Of a stretch of DNA of 64,000 bases, positions 10,653 through 20,720 are shown in pieces. A program made the position numbers and the translations under genes. The notes below the pieces were generated by a model. The model had not been told where the DNA came from. It ran no database searches and was given only the letters and a program-made list of their open reading frames with translations. Position 1 is the stretch's first letter, and each line of letters starts with the position of its first letter. The DNA is taken from assembly GCF_000003815.2 (NCBI RefSeq), contig NC_049980.1:29371818-29435817 (forward strand). Direction: 5' to 3'. This stretch comes from Branchiostoma floridae (taxonomy: Eukaryota > Chordata > Leptocardii > Amphioxiformes > Branchiostomatidae).

Positions 10653-13600
10653 CTGGACAAAAAATATAGAGTTATTGTACAAAACATATTGGAATTATAG
10701 TCGATATGCCTTCCACTTGAAGGCAATTGCTCAGCGACCCTACAACGATAAAAATTGGATTTGTGCAATGTTTGATGTCATAATTGCAATGTGTGTGTGT
10801 GTGTGTGTGTGTGTCTGTGTGTCTGTGTATGAAGCAAGATGTAGAAGTATGACTTAAAAGACAACAAAATATCATAGTACAATGCTAAACTTTCTTCCAA
10901 CACTGAGCTGTACACAGATCAAATTACATGGCAAGAAAATACTGAAAACGAGAAACTACATGTACGTCATGTGGTAGCCTTGAGTGTACTTAACTAGTTT
11001 GATGGTTGTAGAGTTGACACAGTAGCCTTGTGTATACCTTGTGGTAGCCTTGAGTATAATTGGCATTGAGTAAGACCAGGCCACCACAAAAGTGTCACAT
11101 TTTGCACTTTGGGCCAATACAAAAATAAAACTTCTTATCATCTTTGATACCGTGTTTATTTGCTAAATTTGGAAAATTTAGGCACTTTTTTTTTTTTTTT
11201 CTGCTCTTGAATTAGATCTCGATTTTGTAGAAGATGTTATCCATAAGATTGACTTGCTGTGGCTCCAAGGTCGCCACAACTGTTGGCTAACAGACAATGT
11301 GAAGGTCAAGATCCTGGTCAGTGTCTCAAAGACGTGAGCTCAGTACCACACACATATCATCCGTCGTCTTTTGTCATCCTCAACTGAAGCAACTGGAAAT
11401 GTTCTGGATAAGACAATCTGTATGATATTATTGGTATTTACTGTAGATCACAAGGAATCCTCAAACTGTTGGAACAAAAAAAAATGACACCATGCCAACT
11501 TTCACTGTGTTCTCGCAGCACAGCGACATCAAATTTTTGCTCCATGAATATTGGAATGAAATGGAACAGAGTTGCTTCATCTTATTACGTAGAAAAGTGC
11601 AAAAAAGTTGACTTTGAAAATTGAAGTTCTATTACAACACCCTGAGTCAGACTGATATCGCTTAATATGTTGCCTATTTAAATGCTAGTATGTAGTGGTA
11701 GTACAATGCTGCCACCATATAGCTGGCGTTTTCAGCCCTACTCTCCTCCAAATGACAATGACAATGAAGTTTATTGCATATTCATGCCCGATTGGGGCTA
11801 AATGCAGTCAGTTTGGTACATACAACTTAATCCGAAAGATATACATCTACAAGCTATACTACTACAGTTTACATGCTTCTTCTCTCTTCTTAAAACATGC
11901 GTAGTTAGATGATGACATAAGGTATTTCAACAGATCTTCCTTCGTTAGGTGCACATATTTTTTATCTATATTTGTGGCATTAGCGAATGCATTTCGCAGA
12001 TCTTTGTACAGTGAACACTCTAGGACAAAGTGTACTTTGTTTTCTACATACATGAAACTCTTATCGCAAAATATACATAATATATCATCAAGGGGAGTTC
12101 GGTTATAAAAGTGTGTAGGGTTCTTTTATATTCAGAGGTTTGATGCCAGAGACTTCCTCATGCACGGGTTCATCAGCTTTACAGTCACCAAACCATCTAA
12201 AATGAGGAATGTAACATGTCCGAGCTGCGGCGGACACAGAGCCCACAGATGCTACTGAGCATCAAAACACCAAATCCTTGCCAGCCAACAGATTCCTTGG
12301 AATGTTCCTGTTCTGTTGTTTTGCCAGAAAAGCTGCCTTTTCTGTCCCTTAATCTAGAACATTGGTGTGGGCATGGAATGGAGTCAATTCCCCTTTCTTG
12401 GCTGAGGTATGGCAGGGCTCGAAATAACACCTGCATATGCAGGTTGGTGCAGGTTAAATCAAAGCTGTGCAAGTATTACTAATGTCTACCGGCTTCTAAC
12501 CTGCACTCTATGTACTGGGTTTATATGTATATGTCAAATGATGTAGACTTTTACTAGCTTCACTGACTGTTACCACCTATGAGGTATAAAAGAAATAACG
12601 GCAATGGTTTCTGAACAGATTTTAGTATGATCAATACTTCCTAAATTCAGAGTGGTGCTGTTTAAAGTTGTCTGGTGCAGGTAGTTTCCAATGTTACCTG
12701 CAACTAAGAGAAAAAGTATTTTGAGCCCTGTATGGAATACTGGGTCATTCCCCCTTTAGCTTCCCGGAGATCAATCAGAGATAACAAGGAGGCAAACATC
12801 CAAGTTGAGGGGAGCCCTTTCCTCGGGGAGTTCTAAAAATAGCACCCCAAACACCATCACCTGTGAAGGAGCTGGGGGGATAGTAGGTTGCGATGACAAA
12901 CTGGTGTGTACACAGCTGCACTGCCTCCAGGTCCCGCCCTGGGAGGACAGGCTACACATGGGGAGGAGTGGGACAAGTGCGTTTCCCAGAAATAGAGAAA
13001 CTCTTAAAGTAACAGAAAGGACCAAAATATTATTAATGAATGGACTTGAATCATGTCTCTCACTATTATTTGTTTTGTACCATGTATGTAAAATTGTGTA
13101 TCTAGGCTTATGAGACTCATTAGGACTTTAAACTGTATCTCTGTTATATACATTTTCTGACCCTTGCCTCTTCCCTCATGACCTCAATGAAAAGCGGCCT
13201 GCAGGCCGATTTGAGCTTTCATGAATATAAGACAAAGGTTCAAACAAAAATCAAACAAAGGATCATTTTCTCCCAAACACCAACTTAAAAAAATTAGTGG
13301 TCAATACATCACAGATCTGCAGGGCACAGACAAACTAAAAAAAGAAAAGAAAAACAAGATTCTGACGATGGTATCTTCCGTCGATAATAATTTCAATAAC
13401 CAGGTCACAAGTACATGTACTGGTATTCTTATTACTTTTGCTAAGAAGATCATGTTTTAATGTTTTCGAGCATGTGTGTGTGTTTGTTTGTATGTGGACA
13501 GCAGAACTTTAGAAGTCATTCATGGATCTTTATAATATTTGGTATGTTGCCAGGTGTTTGCGAGGTGAAGAAATGATTGCATTCTGCACCCTCTAGCATC

Positions 13601-16600
13601 TTTCATGAGCACTACAGCAGAACGTATGGTTCTGATCTCTTCTGTAGTGCTAAACTCATCTAAAACATTACACCATGTCTACCCAGGTGTCAACAGGAAG
13701 ACTCCATCATTAAAGAACATGTCGGTGGACTGTTATGTCATCAGAAAAAGTAAAAAAAACAAACAGAGTTGCACACCCCATCTTTGGAGGACACTGAATC
13801 TTGGCAAACCTCATTGTATTCCCAGCCAAATTCAGAGAGTTGTGGTGAATGGGTGCCCATTGAGCATGAGTGTCCAGTGAACCAGGGTAGCATGGCACTT
13901 GGGTATACCCCACCATTGGGAGTATCCATCCATCCATCCAGACTGGGAACAGGAACTGGCAAACATGGGCTGGAGATGGCAGGCGCCCAACACGTCCCTG
14001 ACACAGATCTGTGCAGAGGGATCCCACCCAGCTGGGTTTCAACACTACAATTCCCTGCCTACAGTTGAATTTCCGCTGTTACTTTTTTTAGAAAGCGAAA
14101 TTTCAAGGCTGCAATGTGCCTAGCTACTCCCTGCTACCTAACCCCAAAGCCAATAGAGAACTGGTAGCCAATCAGCTACTTTCGTGTGCAAAGGTCAATT
14201 ATTGTGTATTCTGGTTGAAAAGCTTGGAGTTAAGTACAAAACAATTGGTTTGAGAAATGGGATATTGTTTGTTTGTTTATTTCAAATATGCAAATGAAAG
14301 TGAGACATCTATGTAATAAGATTTGTAAGGTATTAAAGAGTTACTCAAATAACTGGATAGGATTTCAAAACACTCTGACATGGGTGCTGTCTTTTGTTGG
14401 TGACTGAATTGGAATCTGGACTGGAGTTACCAGGTTTTAAAGCAAGACTGTGAATGGATATGTTAACTAGAAAGGCAATATTTTCCAAAAATGCAGAATG
14501 TTTTCCATGAAGCCTTTTGTCAAGCTACTCGCATATATATAGTACTATACCATCAGGCTCAGTCTTTAAAAAATTGGTAATGTTTACAATAACAGCTAAT
14601 ATCAAACCTACATGCACATTAGGTCTGATTGGCTACAAGTAAAAGAAAAAGAACACATCAGCAAAAACAATATGTTTTTCCCAACGAGGAAAATCATGCT
14701 GTAGAGAAGTCTGAAAGTCTGCTGTAGCCTACCTTTCTGTGAGGGATGGAGGAAGCTGTCTGCAGAGAAGCACAGGACTGGCTGGTGGGAGGCTCTGGAT
14801 GGGAAGATACAGATGGATGGATTGTACATGTGATCGTGATACCCATAGAGAAGTGCTTTGTTCTGTGTGAGAAAACAGCATAACAACATCTCAAAACAAA
14901 ATATTTTCCCCACAAACTATAAACAACAAGAACTTAGGGAGGTAGAACTCACTTGTTCCTTTCTCCTGATATGCCGTCTATTTCCCTGCAAGTATAACAT
15001 TCATCATAACATGTCATATCAAGTATTTAACAAAGTGCATACAACATAGAGCTCCTTTACAATTTTACCTGCCCCATCTCTTAACATTACCATACTTCAG
15101 GTTAGGCCCCCTTTCCACAAAAACAGTGATTGTGAAGTGACCGTTAAGCAATTGAAATTGGATATCAGGGCTCGAAATACCACCTGCATATGCACGTTAG
15201 TGCAGGTGATTTTTGTGCTGTGCAGGTATTTCTGATGTCTACCTGCACCTATCCTGCACCAGGTTATGCACCATGTACATTTTTCTTTGCTGTAATGATT
15301 GTCATTCTGCAAAAAAGAGATGCAATAAATAATAAAGATGTCAAAGGAACAGCTTCCAGTGTGATTTTTCATAATAAAATCCGTAAATACCGGTATACCT
15401 ATTTTGTTAGTAAAGAAGGTAGTAATTATGTGTATAAAGTGTGGGTTGTTTTATCTACTTTTTGATTATTTTTGAATGGTGCAGGTAAAATTTCAAAAGC
15501 TGGTAAGGAATGGTGCAGGTAATTTCAAAAGTGCAGGTAGACAGAAAAAAGTATTTTGAGCACTGGATATGTATGACCCTTGATTTGGAATGTGTTTCAC
15601 GATTTGAAATTACAGTGGATACCAGTTATTTACATTATCGCTAGGAAAAAAATTGCTGTTAACAGATGTCAATTGTCAACTGAAGAGAATAAAAAACAAC
15701 AACTGACTCGTAGCCCAGCTGTGTCGCCATGTTGATCTCCAGGAAATCCAGGAGGATCTTGGGAAGGATGTCCTGGTGTATCAAACCCTACATACAACAG
15801 AAGAAATGGAGTCAAATATTGAATGCGTCAGTGGCTGCATCACAACCATCACCAAACTGCAGGTACCAGGCAACACAAGTTGTGGAAGAGCAAGGAAATT
15901 TTGGTCGCAAAAAGCTGCCTGGAAGACACGGCTGAAGACTAACCTGCTAAGACTGCTGCCCAAACATGTAACGAACCCTCGCAGCAGTATACAGTGGAAG
16001 CCAATTAACTGCACAACGGATAATCGCACACTTCTGTTAATTGCACGAAATCTTCAAATCTCGTGATGGTGCGGTCCAGCTTAATATGGTGCAACAAAGC
16101 ATTGTTGCACCATTCGGATAATTGTACGAAATGCACTGGCAAATTGGGTGTGCAATTAAGCGGCTTTTACTGTAGTCAAATATTAAATACATGTACTACT
16201 AACCTATCACAGTTTAGAGTCATTGTTCTCTTGTGCATGCGATACAAAAGCCACTTCATTTCAAGATGAAAACTGAGGAAAAGGAAATACCATGCATACA
16301 GTACAGGTGGTGAAGCTTTAGCAGAGACCCCTAGGTGACATGAACAAAACTGCAACCTAAGCTCCTTAAACTTAGCTAAATAGAACTCAAAAGTTCAATT
16401 TCCAGTTGTCCTTTCTCAGTAAGAAAAACCTCAGATGAGAATAGATGAAAAGAGAAAACTTTCAGTCAAATTCAAAGCAATGTCTATTTATCAGCTTGAC
16501 AGTCAATATCTGATTAACAACTTTTAAAATTGCATAGTAGTTTTGTGCTTCCCTGTGCAAGGTGCTTTAGACCATCATAAATGTTAAGATCTCAAACTAC

Positions 16601-19396
16601 ATTGGACTAAAAGTATGGAAATGTTCATTCTTACATGATTTTATTTTTTGGTTTTTCCAAGTGATGTCTCCACTACAAATTCCCACAAATACAATGTCTG
16701 CGTTTCCAATGTATCCCTGCTATACTTCAACTGTGAAGTTGAAGCAAAAACCTACGTTCCTCTTCAATCATGAAATCAAGTCCCTGCAAATATAACTGAA
16801 TGTACAGCTAACACCTTTATCCGTGGGGTAACCTATCTCCGTTGTTTTTCAAAACAGCACAATAACGGATATCAAGTCAACGGACGGTTTTTCCAAATTG
16901 GAACATTTTCAAAACATAGCAGTTTGATGTCACATTTCGTCGGTAGTACTTCATACCCTGCTTTTGAAAACAACAGATATAGGTTACCTCGCGGATAAAG
17001 GTGAAATAGCGTTACCTGCAGGTACGCCTCCAGCCCCCGCCTGCGCTGCTCCAGCACCTTGGGGTTCCAGTTCCGCACGCGCTTCGGGGGGAACTCCGGC
17101 GTCAGGTGAGACTTCTTCAGCTGTGGGGATCGCAACAAACAATTATTCAAAATATCCACTTACAACTACGTTATACACAAGAGAGGATCAATATCTCCTT
17201 AGCACTCAGTCTTACTGTACACACACAATTGCAATAGTCCAGTCTGAAAGTAAAAGTAGTCTAAAATGAATGTGTTTATATAGATAGCTTTATTGCACAA
17301 CAATTGTATGGGGTACAAAGTATGGCATCTACATAACTACAGTTCTATAACTTAACGCTTATCTAACTAATACAGAAGTTGTAGTATGGGTATATATAAG
17401 AGCTATATTTCTATTTCATGGGCTGCCATTTTAATTCTATGTGATTCTTAGCTAGACCACTAAAATGTGTCATCAGTTTAAAAAGTTGACAGTAATGAGG
17501 CCCCCAGAAATGAGTCATGTCCATTTTACCTTCTATAGATATTCTGCAGTTCACTCCTATTTCAAAAGAGGGCACTGCAAAATAGACCTTTTCTAACTTT
17601 ACAGAGGTTGACATTCATCACTTTAATTAAGGTCTGTTCAGACCTGTGCGTATATTTAAATCTGTATGAGTTGCATATTGGCATTTTGGTAAAGTTTGCA
17701 GCTAAAAAAGGCATTTTTTCGATTTGATGATAGTTATTAGCCAGATGGGCTACACATGGTGGGTTAAAGTAAAAAAAAAAAAAACTTATCCAACACAAAC
17801 TGAGGGTGACCTGTATAGATGTCGCTTCTACNNNNNNNNNNNNNNNNNNNNNNNNNNNNNNNNNNNNNNNNNNNNNNNNNNNNNNNNNNNNNNNNNNNNN
17901 NNNNNNNNNNNNNNNNNNNNNNNNNNNNNNNACGGACACTGCGAAATTGCTATACAATATGTCAAAGGTAAAGGCCTCGAAAAAGAAAACAGTCCTTGAC
18001 TGGACCATTCTTTTGATTTGCATAATAACGTCCAGACGGGTTTTAATAATAATAATAATCACCAGGTGTATTTTGCCGGCCAGTAGGTACCCATTATGAG
18101 TAATGAGGCTGATTAACGTGGTCGAGGCACCTCCTCGAGCACGGGACCCCCGTTTTACGTCCCTCCCGGATTTGTGGGCCTTTACCTTTGACATATTACC
18201 TAGAATCCCTCTCACCGCACATGCGCCCTGGTCTCTGTAAAAGGGCTTATACTGATTCAAACAGGACCTTACCTCCCTGTGCAGAGCATGCAGCTCACTG
18301 TAGCGTTTCTCCAGAGTGTGTCGCCGACCTGCAGCACACACCTCGATCACAAACACCTGGACAGGTGGGCACAGGTAAACCATGGGACAGGTGAGCACAG
18401 GTAAACCATGGGACAGGTGGGCACAGGTAAATCATGGGGCAGGTGAGCACAGGTAAACCATGGGACAGGTGGGCACAGGTAAATCATGGGGCAGGTGGGC
18501 ACAGGTAAACCATGGGACAGGTGAGCACAGGTAAACCATGGGACAGGTGGGCACAGGTAAATCATGGGGCAGGTGGGCACAGGTAAACCATGGGACAGGT
18601 GAGCACAGGTAAACCATGGGACAGGTGGGCACAGGTAAACCATGGGACAGGTGGGCACAGGTAAATCATGGGACAGGTGGGCACAGGTAAACCATGGGAC
18701 AGGTGGGCAGGTGAGCACAGGTGAACCTGGTAAACCATGGGACAGGTGGGCACAGGTAAACCATGGGACAGGTGAGCACAGGTAAACCATGGGACTGGTG
18801 GGCACAGGTAAACCATGGGACAGGTAGGAACAGTAAAATCAAATGTGCACACCTCCATTTCATGCAGATAAATCATTTATACCTTATCTATTTTCATCTT
18901 TATCTATCTATCTATTTGCAAACTCATGCACGAATGTAAACTTCAAGGGAACACACAGATATAATAACTTATGAATATACATGTTGAATAGCTTGAAAAG
19001 GTACAAGAACGTCTAGGCTATAGCAGTAATAGATAATTTTCTACATAACGTTAATTTTGGGGGGGGGGTTCTAATGAATGGACGTCCCACGCGTATTTAA
19101 TTGATCACATGCGAGTTTTGACTCCAGTAGAAATGTAGTGTTTTGGGGACGTTTTAGCGAAACACCTCGGGCTGTTCATGACGAGCCCAGTCCTTCATAT
19201 ATAACGTCCTTGCGCGGACTATGAACATCTGCGTTGTCGTTGTTGAAACGTCTGCAGCGTAACGCCCCCCTCCCCATCAACAACTTGAACTCACGTCTGT
19301 CAGGAATTTAAAAAAAAAATACAATGGTCTTACCGTGTACGCTTTCTCGTCAGCCGCCTCTATCTGTTTAAACTGCGGTATTGATACATCGATCAT
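10591..19396 (-). CDS. SNX24: Sorting nexin of the SNX22/SNX24 family (7 coding exons)
   Basis: Seven exons on the minus strand join in frame to 171 residues, close to the roughly 170 of human SNX24. The protein is a phox-homology (PX) domain (about residues 1-115) with a short C-terminal tail. Visible PX features are the RRHTLEKRYSEL motif (32-43), whose Arg-Tyr pair forms the phosphoinositide pocket; the proline loop PEFPPKR (57-63); and KVLEQRRRGLEAYLQ (70-84), with the second basic pocket. The tail keeps SHQPVLCF (133-140) and LPDIVVVGV (154-162), matching the family C-terminus. PX proteins of this kind bind phosphatidylinositol 3-phosphate on endosomes. Coding exons are 19334-19396, 18273-18356, 17016-17120, 15681-15787, 14953-14985, 14733-14794 and 10591-10652. 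All splice phases agree (0,0,0,2,2,1). SNX22 and SNX24 are paralogues in vertebrates, so in an invertebrate this is probably the single pro-orthologue and the symbol is approximate. Confidence 0.88.
10790..10828. repeat. (GT)n microsatellite
   Basis: Interrupted GT dinucleotide run in SNX intron 6. Confidence 0.95.
10829..11744. other. SNX intron 6, distal part, no feature beyond small duplications
   Basis: GTGGTAGCCTTGAGT occurs at about 10974 and 11042 with TAGCCTTGTGT between them. A poly(T) run lies near 11190. No exon recognised. Confidence 0.35.
11745..12115 (-). mobile_element. 3' end of a non-LTR retrotransposon (LINE)
   Basis: On the minus strand the frame from about 12113 reads THFYNRTPLDDILCIFC and then NKVHFVLECSLYKDLRNAF. 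This matches the cysteine/histidine C-terminus that ends many LINE reverse transcriptase ORFs (RTPL-x-x-x-I-C-x-FC ... E-x-HFVLEC-x-Y). It continues to about 11862, followed by a 3' UTR and an ATTGTC-repeat tail near 11755. The element is 5'-truncated and inactive, inserted in SNX intron 6. Confidence 0.8.
12413..12730. mobile_element. CAGGGCTCG TIR element, copy 1 (318 bp)
   Basis: Begins CAGGGCTCGAAATAACACC and ends TATTTTGAGCCCTG. It is flanked by the perfect 5-bp duplication TATGG (12408-12412 and 12731-12735). Just inside the left end lies the palindrome ACCTGCATATGCAGGT, followed by further GTGCAGGT words; GGTGCAGGTAG and ACCTGCAAC lie near the right end. The middle is AT-rich. No coding capacity. 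See copies at 15166, 27219, 36842 and 42919. Confidence 0.85.
12731..13111. other. SNX intron 6 sequence, nothing recognised
   Basis: Somewhat GC-richer near 12800-12970, with overlapping short frames on both strands and no supported splice sites. Confidence 0.3.
13112..13249 (+). repeat. CAAACAAA-tailed repeat, copy 2
   Basis: Closely similar to 8400-8540: GGACTTTAAACTGTATC, GACCTCAATGAAAAGCGG, GCAGGCCGATTTGAGC, then AAAGGTTCAAACAAA. Confidence 0.65.
13433..13590. repeat. ACCTTCGCC-type repeat, copy 3
   Basis: TTTTGCTAAGAAGATCATG, then TTTTCGAGCATGTGTGTG, GTGGACAGCAGAACTTTAG and ATATTTGGTATGTTG, in the same order as copies 1 and 2. Confidence 0.6.
13591..14732. other. SNX intron 6, proximal part
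   Basis: A GC-richer patch at 13780-14040 has open frames on both strands but no recognisable protein or splice sites. The rest is AT-rich. No gene supported. Confidence 0.3.
14733..14794 (-). CDS. SNX24: SNX22/24-like exon 6
   Basis: Encodes ASHQPVLCFSADSFLHPSQK. SHQPVL aligns with the conserved C-terminal strand of SNX24. Acceptor CTTCCCATCCAG, donor GTAGGC. Confidence 0.85.
14953..14985 (-). CDS. SNX24: SNX22/24-like micro-exon 5 (33 nt)
   Basis: Between acceptor TTATACTTGCAG and donor GTGAGT. It encodes EIDGISGERN plus split codons and is acidic/polar like the linker before SHQPVL in relatives. A length of 33 nt means skipping it would keep frame. Confidence 0.65.
15166..15565. mobile_element. 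CAGGGCTCG TIR element, copy 2 (400 bp)
   Basis: Begins CAGGGCTCGAAATACCACC and ends TATTTTGAGCACTG (one mismatch in the right terminus). Perfect 5-bp duplication GATAT at 15161-15165 and 15566-15570. It carries the same GTGCAGGT/ACCTGCAC subterminal words as copy 1 around an AT-rich centre. It lies in SNX intron 4. Confidence 0.85.
15681..15787 (-). CDS. SNX24: SNX22/24-like exon 4
   Basis: Encodes GLIHQDILPKILLDFLEI and MATQLGYES. Acceptor TTCTGTTGTATGTAG is good. The 3' end is less certain: the only GT in the phase needed by exon 5 is the weak CTTCA/GTTGAC, which adds VVVFYSL. With it the whole CDS stays in frame. Confidence 0.7.
15992..16172. mobile_element. pogo/Tigger-like MITE (181 bp)
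   Basis: Ends CAGTGGAAGCCAATTAACTG and GCAATTAAGCGGCTTTTACTG are imperfect inverted repeats flanked by TA (15990-15991 and 16173-16174). CAGT termini with a TA target and a CAGTnnAAnCC start are typical of the pogo branch of Tc1/mariner. Inner words (GGTGCAACAAAGCATTGTTGCACC) form a central hairpin. No transposase. It lies in SNX intron 3. Confidence 0.75.
16812..17003. mobile_element. Foldback MITE next to the SNX exon 3 donor
   Basis: Left arm CACCTTTATCCGTGGGGTAA and right arm TTACCTCGCGGATAAAGGTG are inverted. Pairing extends to GTTGTTTTTCAAAA and TTTTGAAAACAAC. The right edge lies 12 bp from the exon 3 donor at 17015. No clear target duplication. Confidence 0.75.
17016..17120 (-). CDS. 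SNX24: SNX22/24-like exon 3 (PX core)
   Basis: 35 residues, LKKSHLTPEFPPKRVRNW then NPKVLEQRRRGLEAYLQ. This is the most conserved exon. Acceptor CCCCACAG, donor GTAACG. A foldback element begins 12 bp into the following intron. Confidence 0.93.
17277..17340. repeat. Probable LINE 3'-end repeat, copy 1
   Basis: CTTTATTGCACAACAATTGT followed by GGTACAAAGTATGGCA. It matches 29145-29225 (CTTCATTGCTCAACAATTGT, AGTACAATGTATGGCA). Read on the minus strand it ends with an ATAAAG-type tail. Confidence 0.5.
17832..17931. other. Assembly gap (100 N) in SNX intron 2
   Basis: Exactly 100 N between a poly(A)-containing stretch and a foldback element. Confidence 0.99.
17957..18196. mobile_element. Foldback TIR element in SNX intron 2
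   Basis: ATATGTCAAAGGTAAAGGCC at 17957-17976 is the exact reverse complement of GGCCTTTACCTTTGACATAT at 18177-18196. The interior is CpG-rich. It sits 76 bp from exon 2. Confidence 0.75.
18273..18356 (-). CDS. SNX24: SNX22/24-like exon 2 (PX core)
   Basis: 28 residues, from VFVIEVCAAGRRHTLEKRY to HALHRE. The donor GTAAGG is good. The acceptor CACCTGTCCAG is formed by the edge of the 26-bp minisatellite at 18357-18833. Confidence 0.92.
18357..18833. repeat. 26-bp minisatellite, about 18 copies
   Basis: The unit ACAGGTAAACCATGGGACAG + GTGGGC repeats with an exact 26-bp period (for example starts at 18371, 18397, 18423). GGG/GGA and GTGAGC/GTGGGC variants alternate in blocks, and one irregular unit lies near 18710-18735. 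On the minus strand the unit edge supplies the CACCTGTCCAG acceptor of SNX exon 2. Each plus-strand unit contains CAGGTAAA (a 5' splice-site match), CAGGTA/CAGGTG E-box-like words and an NcoI-type CCATGG. Confidence 0.95.
18834..19333. other. SNX intron 1, proximal part
   Basis: AT-rich with a short (TATC)n run near 18900. Bases 19060-19280 are GC-richer with CpGs and a G-run. No exon seen. Confidence 0.35.
19334..19396 (-). CDS. SNX24: SNX22/24-like exon 1 (start codon)
   Basis: ATG at 19396, 21 residues (MIDVSIPQFKQ...DEKAYT), donor GTAAGA at 19333-19328, phase 0. The family begins with the same hydrophobic strand followed by an IP-x-F motif, which supports this start. Confidence 0.85.
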
Positions 19397-19510
19397 ATTT
19401 TACCGTACGAAGCGTGTGAGCATCTAGAGAAAAAGAAATAAAGAAGTTGGTCATTTTTTCGACCACACCGCAGCCATATTGGATTCTTCTGTATTGCATA
19501 AAAGCGCCTC
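19397..19510 (-). promoter_or_regulatory. Probable SNX promoter / 5' UTR with YY1-like site
   Basis: On the minus strand, AATATGGCTG at 19480-19471 (plus strand CAGCCATATTGG) fits the YY1 consensus GCCATNTT and lies about 75 bp upstream of the ATG. That is a usual position near TATA-less starts. The transcription start is not determined. Confidence 0.35.
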
Positions 19511-19989
19511 CTTGCTATTGGACTTCGAACTACAGAAGATAGTGAGTCTTCGCGTATTCGAAGGAAAAATTCAATAATAGTACTTTCTTTGACATATTCT
19601 TTTAGGAAAAGTAGGAACGGGTAACAGATAAAATGACAATTGTCTTTAAAGATTATTGTTAAATATAATCCCAAACAATTCCTTTCCAACTTCAAGAAAC
19701 ACTGTCTGGGGCAAATGAATCAACGGTTAATAGACGACCACTGTGTCGCTTGTGGAACCTCTAAAGCAGTATGGATCCTATGAATATCTTTTACAGACTT
19801 TCTATCTAATTAACAATTTAACTGAATACGTCTTTGATATCTAGCATTTGTTCGGTATGGGTGAGGGGCCGTCCATTCAGAATTGTATGCAGCCAGCGAT
19901 GTCCCTCTCAACCTACTATCTACCATTCCAGAGCCATAAGTGAGTTAACCTTTACAGTGTATGTGGAAGTACTGTAACGACGATGTACA
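19511..19989. other. Intergenic AT-rich sequence
   Basis: No exon or repeat recognised. Confidence 0.3.
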
Positions 19990-20720
19990 GACCGCTACAT
20001 TTTGAGTGGTTCGTTTATCTAATCAGCCGCCTTTTATCCATCCCACCCTTTAAATTCGACCTCCCCCCACTAGTAAATGATGACAAACTACCGATGGGTA
20101 AGATCCCAAAGCGTCCTTTATTCAGTGGTCTTCTACTCAAGAGTGTCGGAAAATTTCCTCGCTTATTCAATTCCTGCCCTCCTATATTTTATTTATATAG
20201 ATTGTGTGGGTTCTTGGAGCACCAAGCGACCGTTGAAATCATTTCAGCAGCGGCCTTCAGGGATCAGAGCGGCCTATTTAGCCCGTAATAACGCCGACAG
20301 GGTAATGGGTCTTACGTGTAGGCAGGATAAGTACCTTATTCAATATGTCAGTGAGCTTTCAACCCCGGGGTCAGCCCTACTCTATCCTAATGTCACCTAA
20401 TTTCGTCTATCTGCCCACAATTATCCCCCCTCGGAAACATTTAATCTGATCCGGACCGAGGAATTACTCGGTGTCACGACACGGCGGGGCGGGCCCACCT
20501 TTTCTCCTCCTCTCTCACCGATCTAACAACCAAGGTCGCCCCCGGTCTTGTTCGGACGTTTGTAATACTATTACGTCCGCCGTCCACTCGATATTGGGCT
20601 GGTATCGACACAAAAGACGAAGTCCCCCGGCAATTGCCGTTTCCTTGTACTCAGTAACATGATATCGTCGGCGCCTGACATTAATGGACACTGAGGAACA
20701 CGGAATGGACATCTTCCATA
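19990..20720. promoter_or_regulatory. Candidate conserved non-coding block (intergenic)
   Basis: About 700 bp of balanced composition, CpG-containing and free of simple repeats, between AT-rich flanks. It has several homeodomain-type TAAT cores (CCCGTAATAACG, GGTAATGGGTC, GAATTACTCGG) and no splice-supported coding frame. Conservation is a prediction, not shown. Confidence 0.3.

Noticed and set aside
13710-14045. Overlapping frames on both strands near 13.7-14.1 kb
   Set aside because: They lie inside SNX intron 6 without splice support; flanking exons are already phase-compatible.
18347-18876. Repetitive open frames such as PMVYLCPPVPWFTCAHLSH repeats
   Set aside because: These are translations of the 26-bp minisatellite. 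A 26-bp unit changes frame at each copy, and no gene context supports coding.
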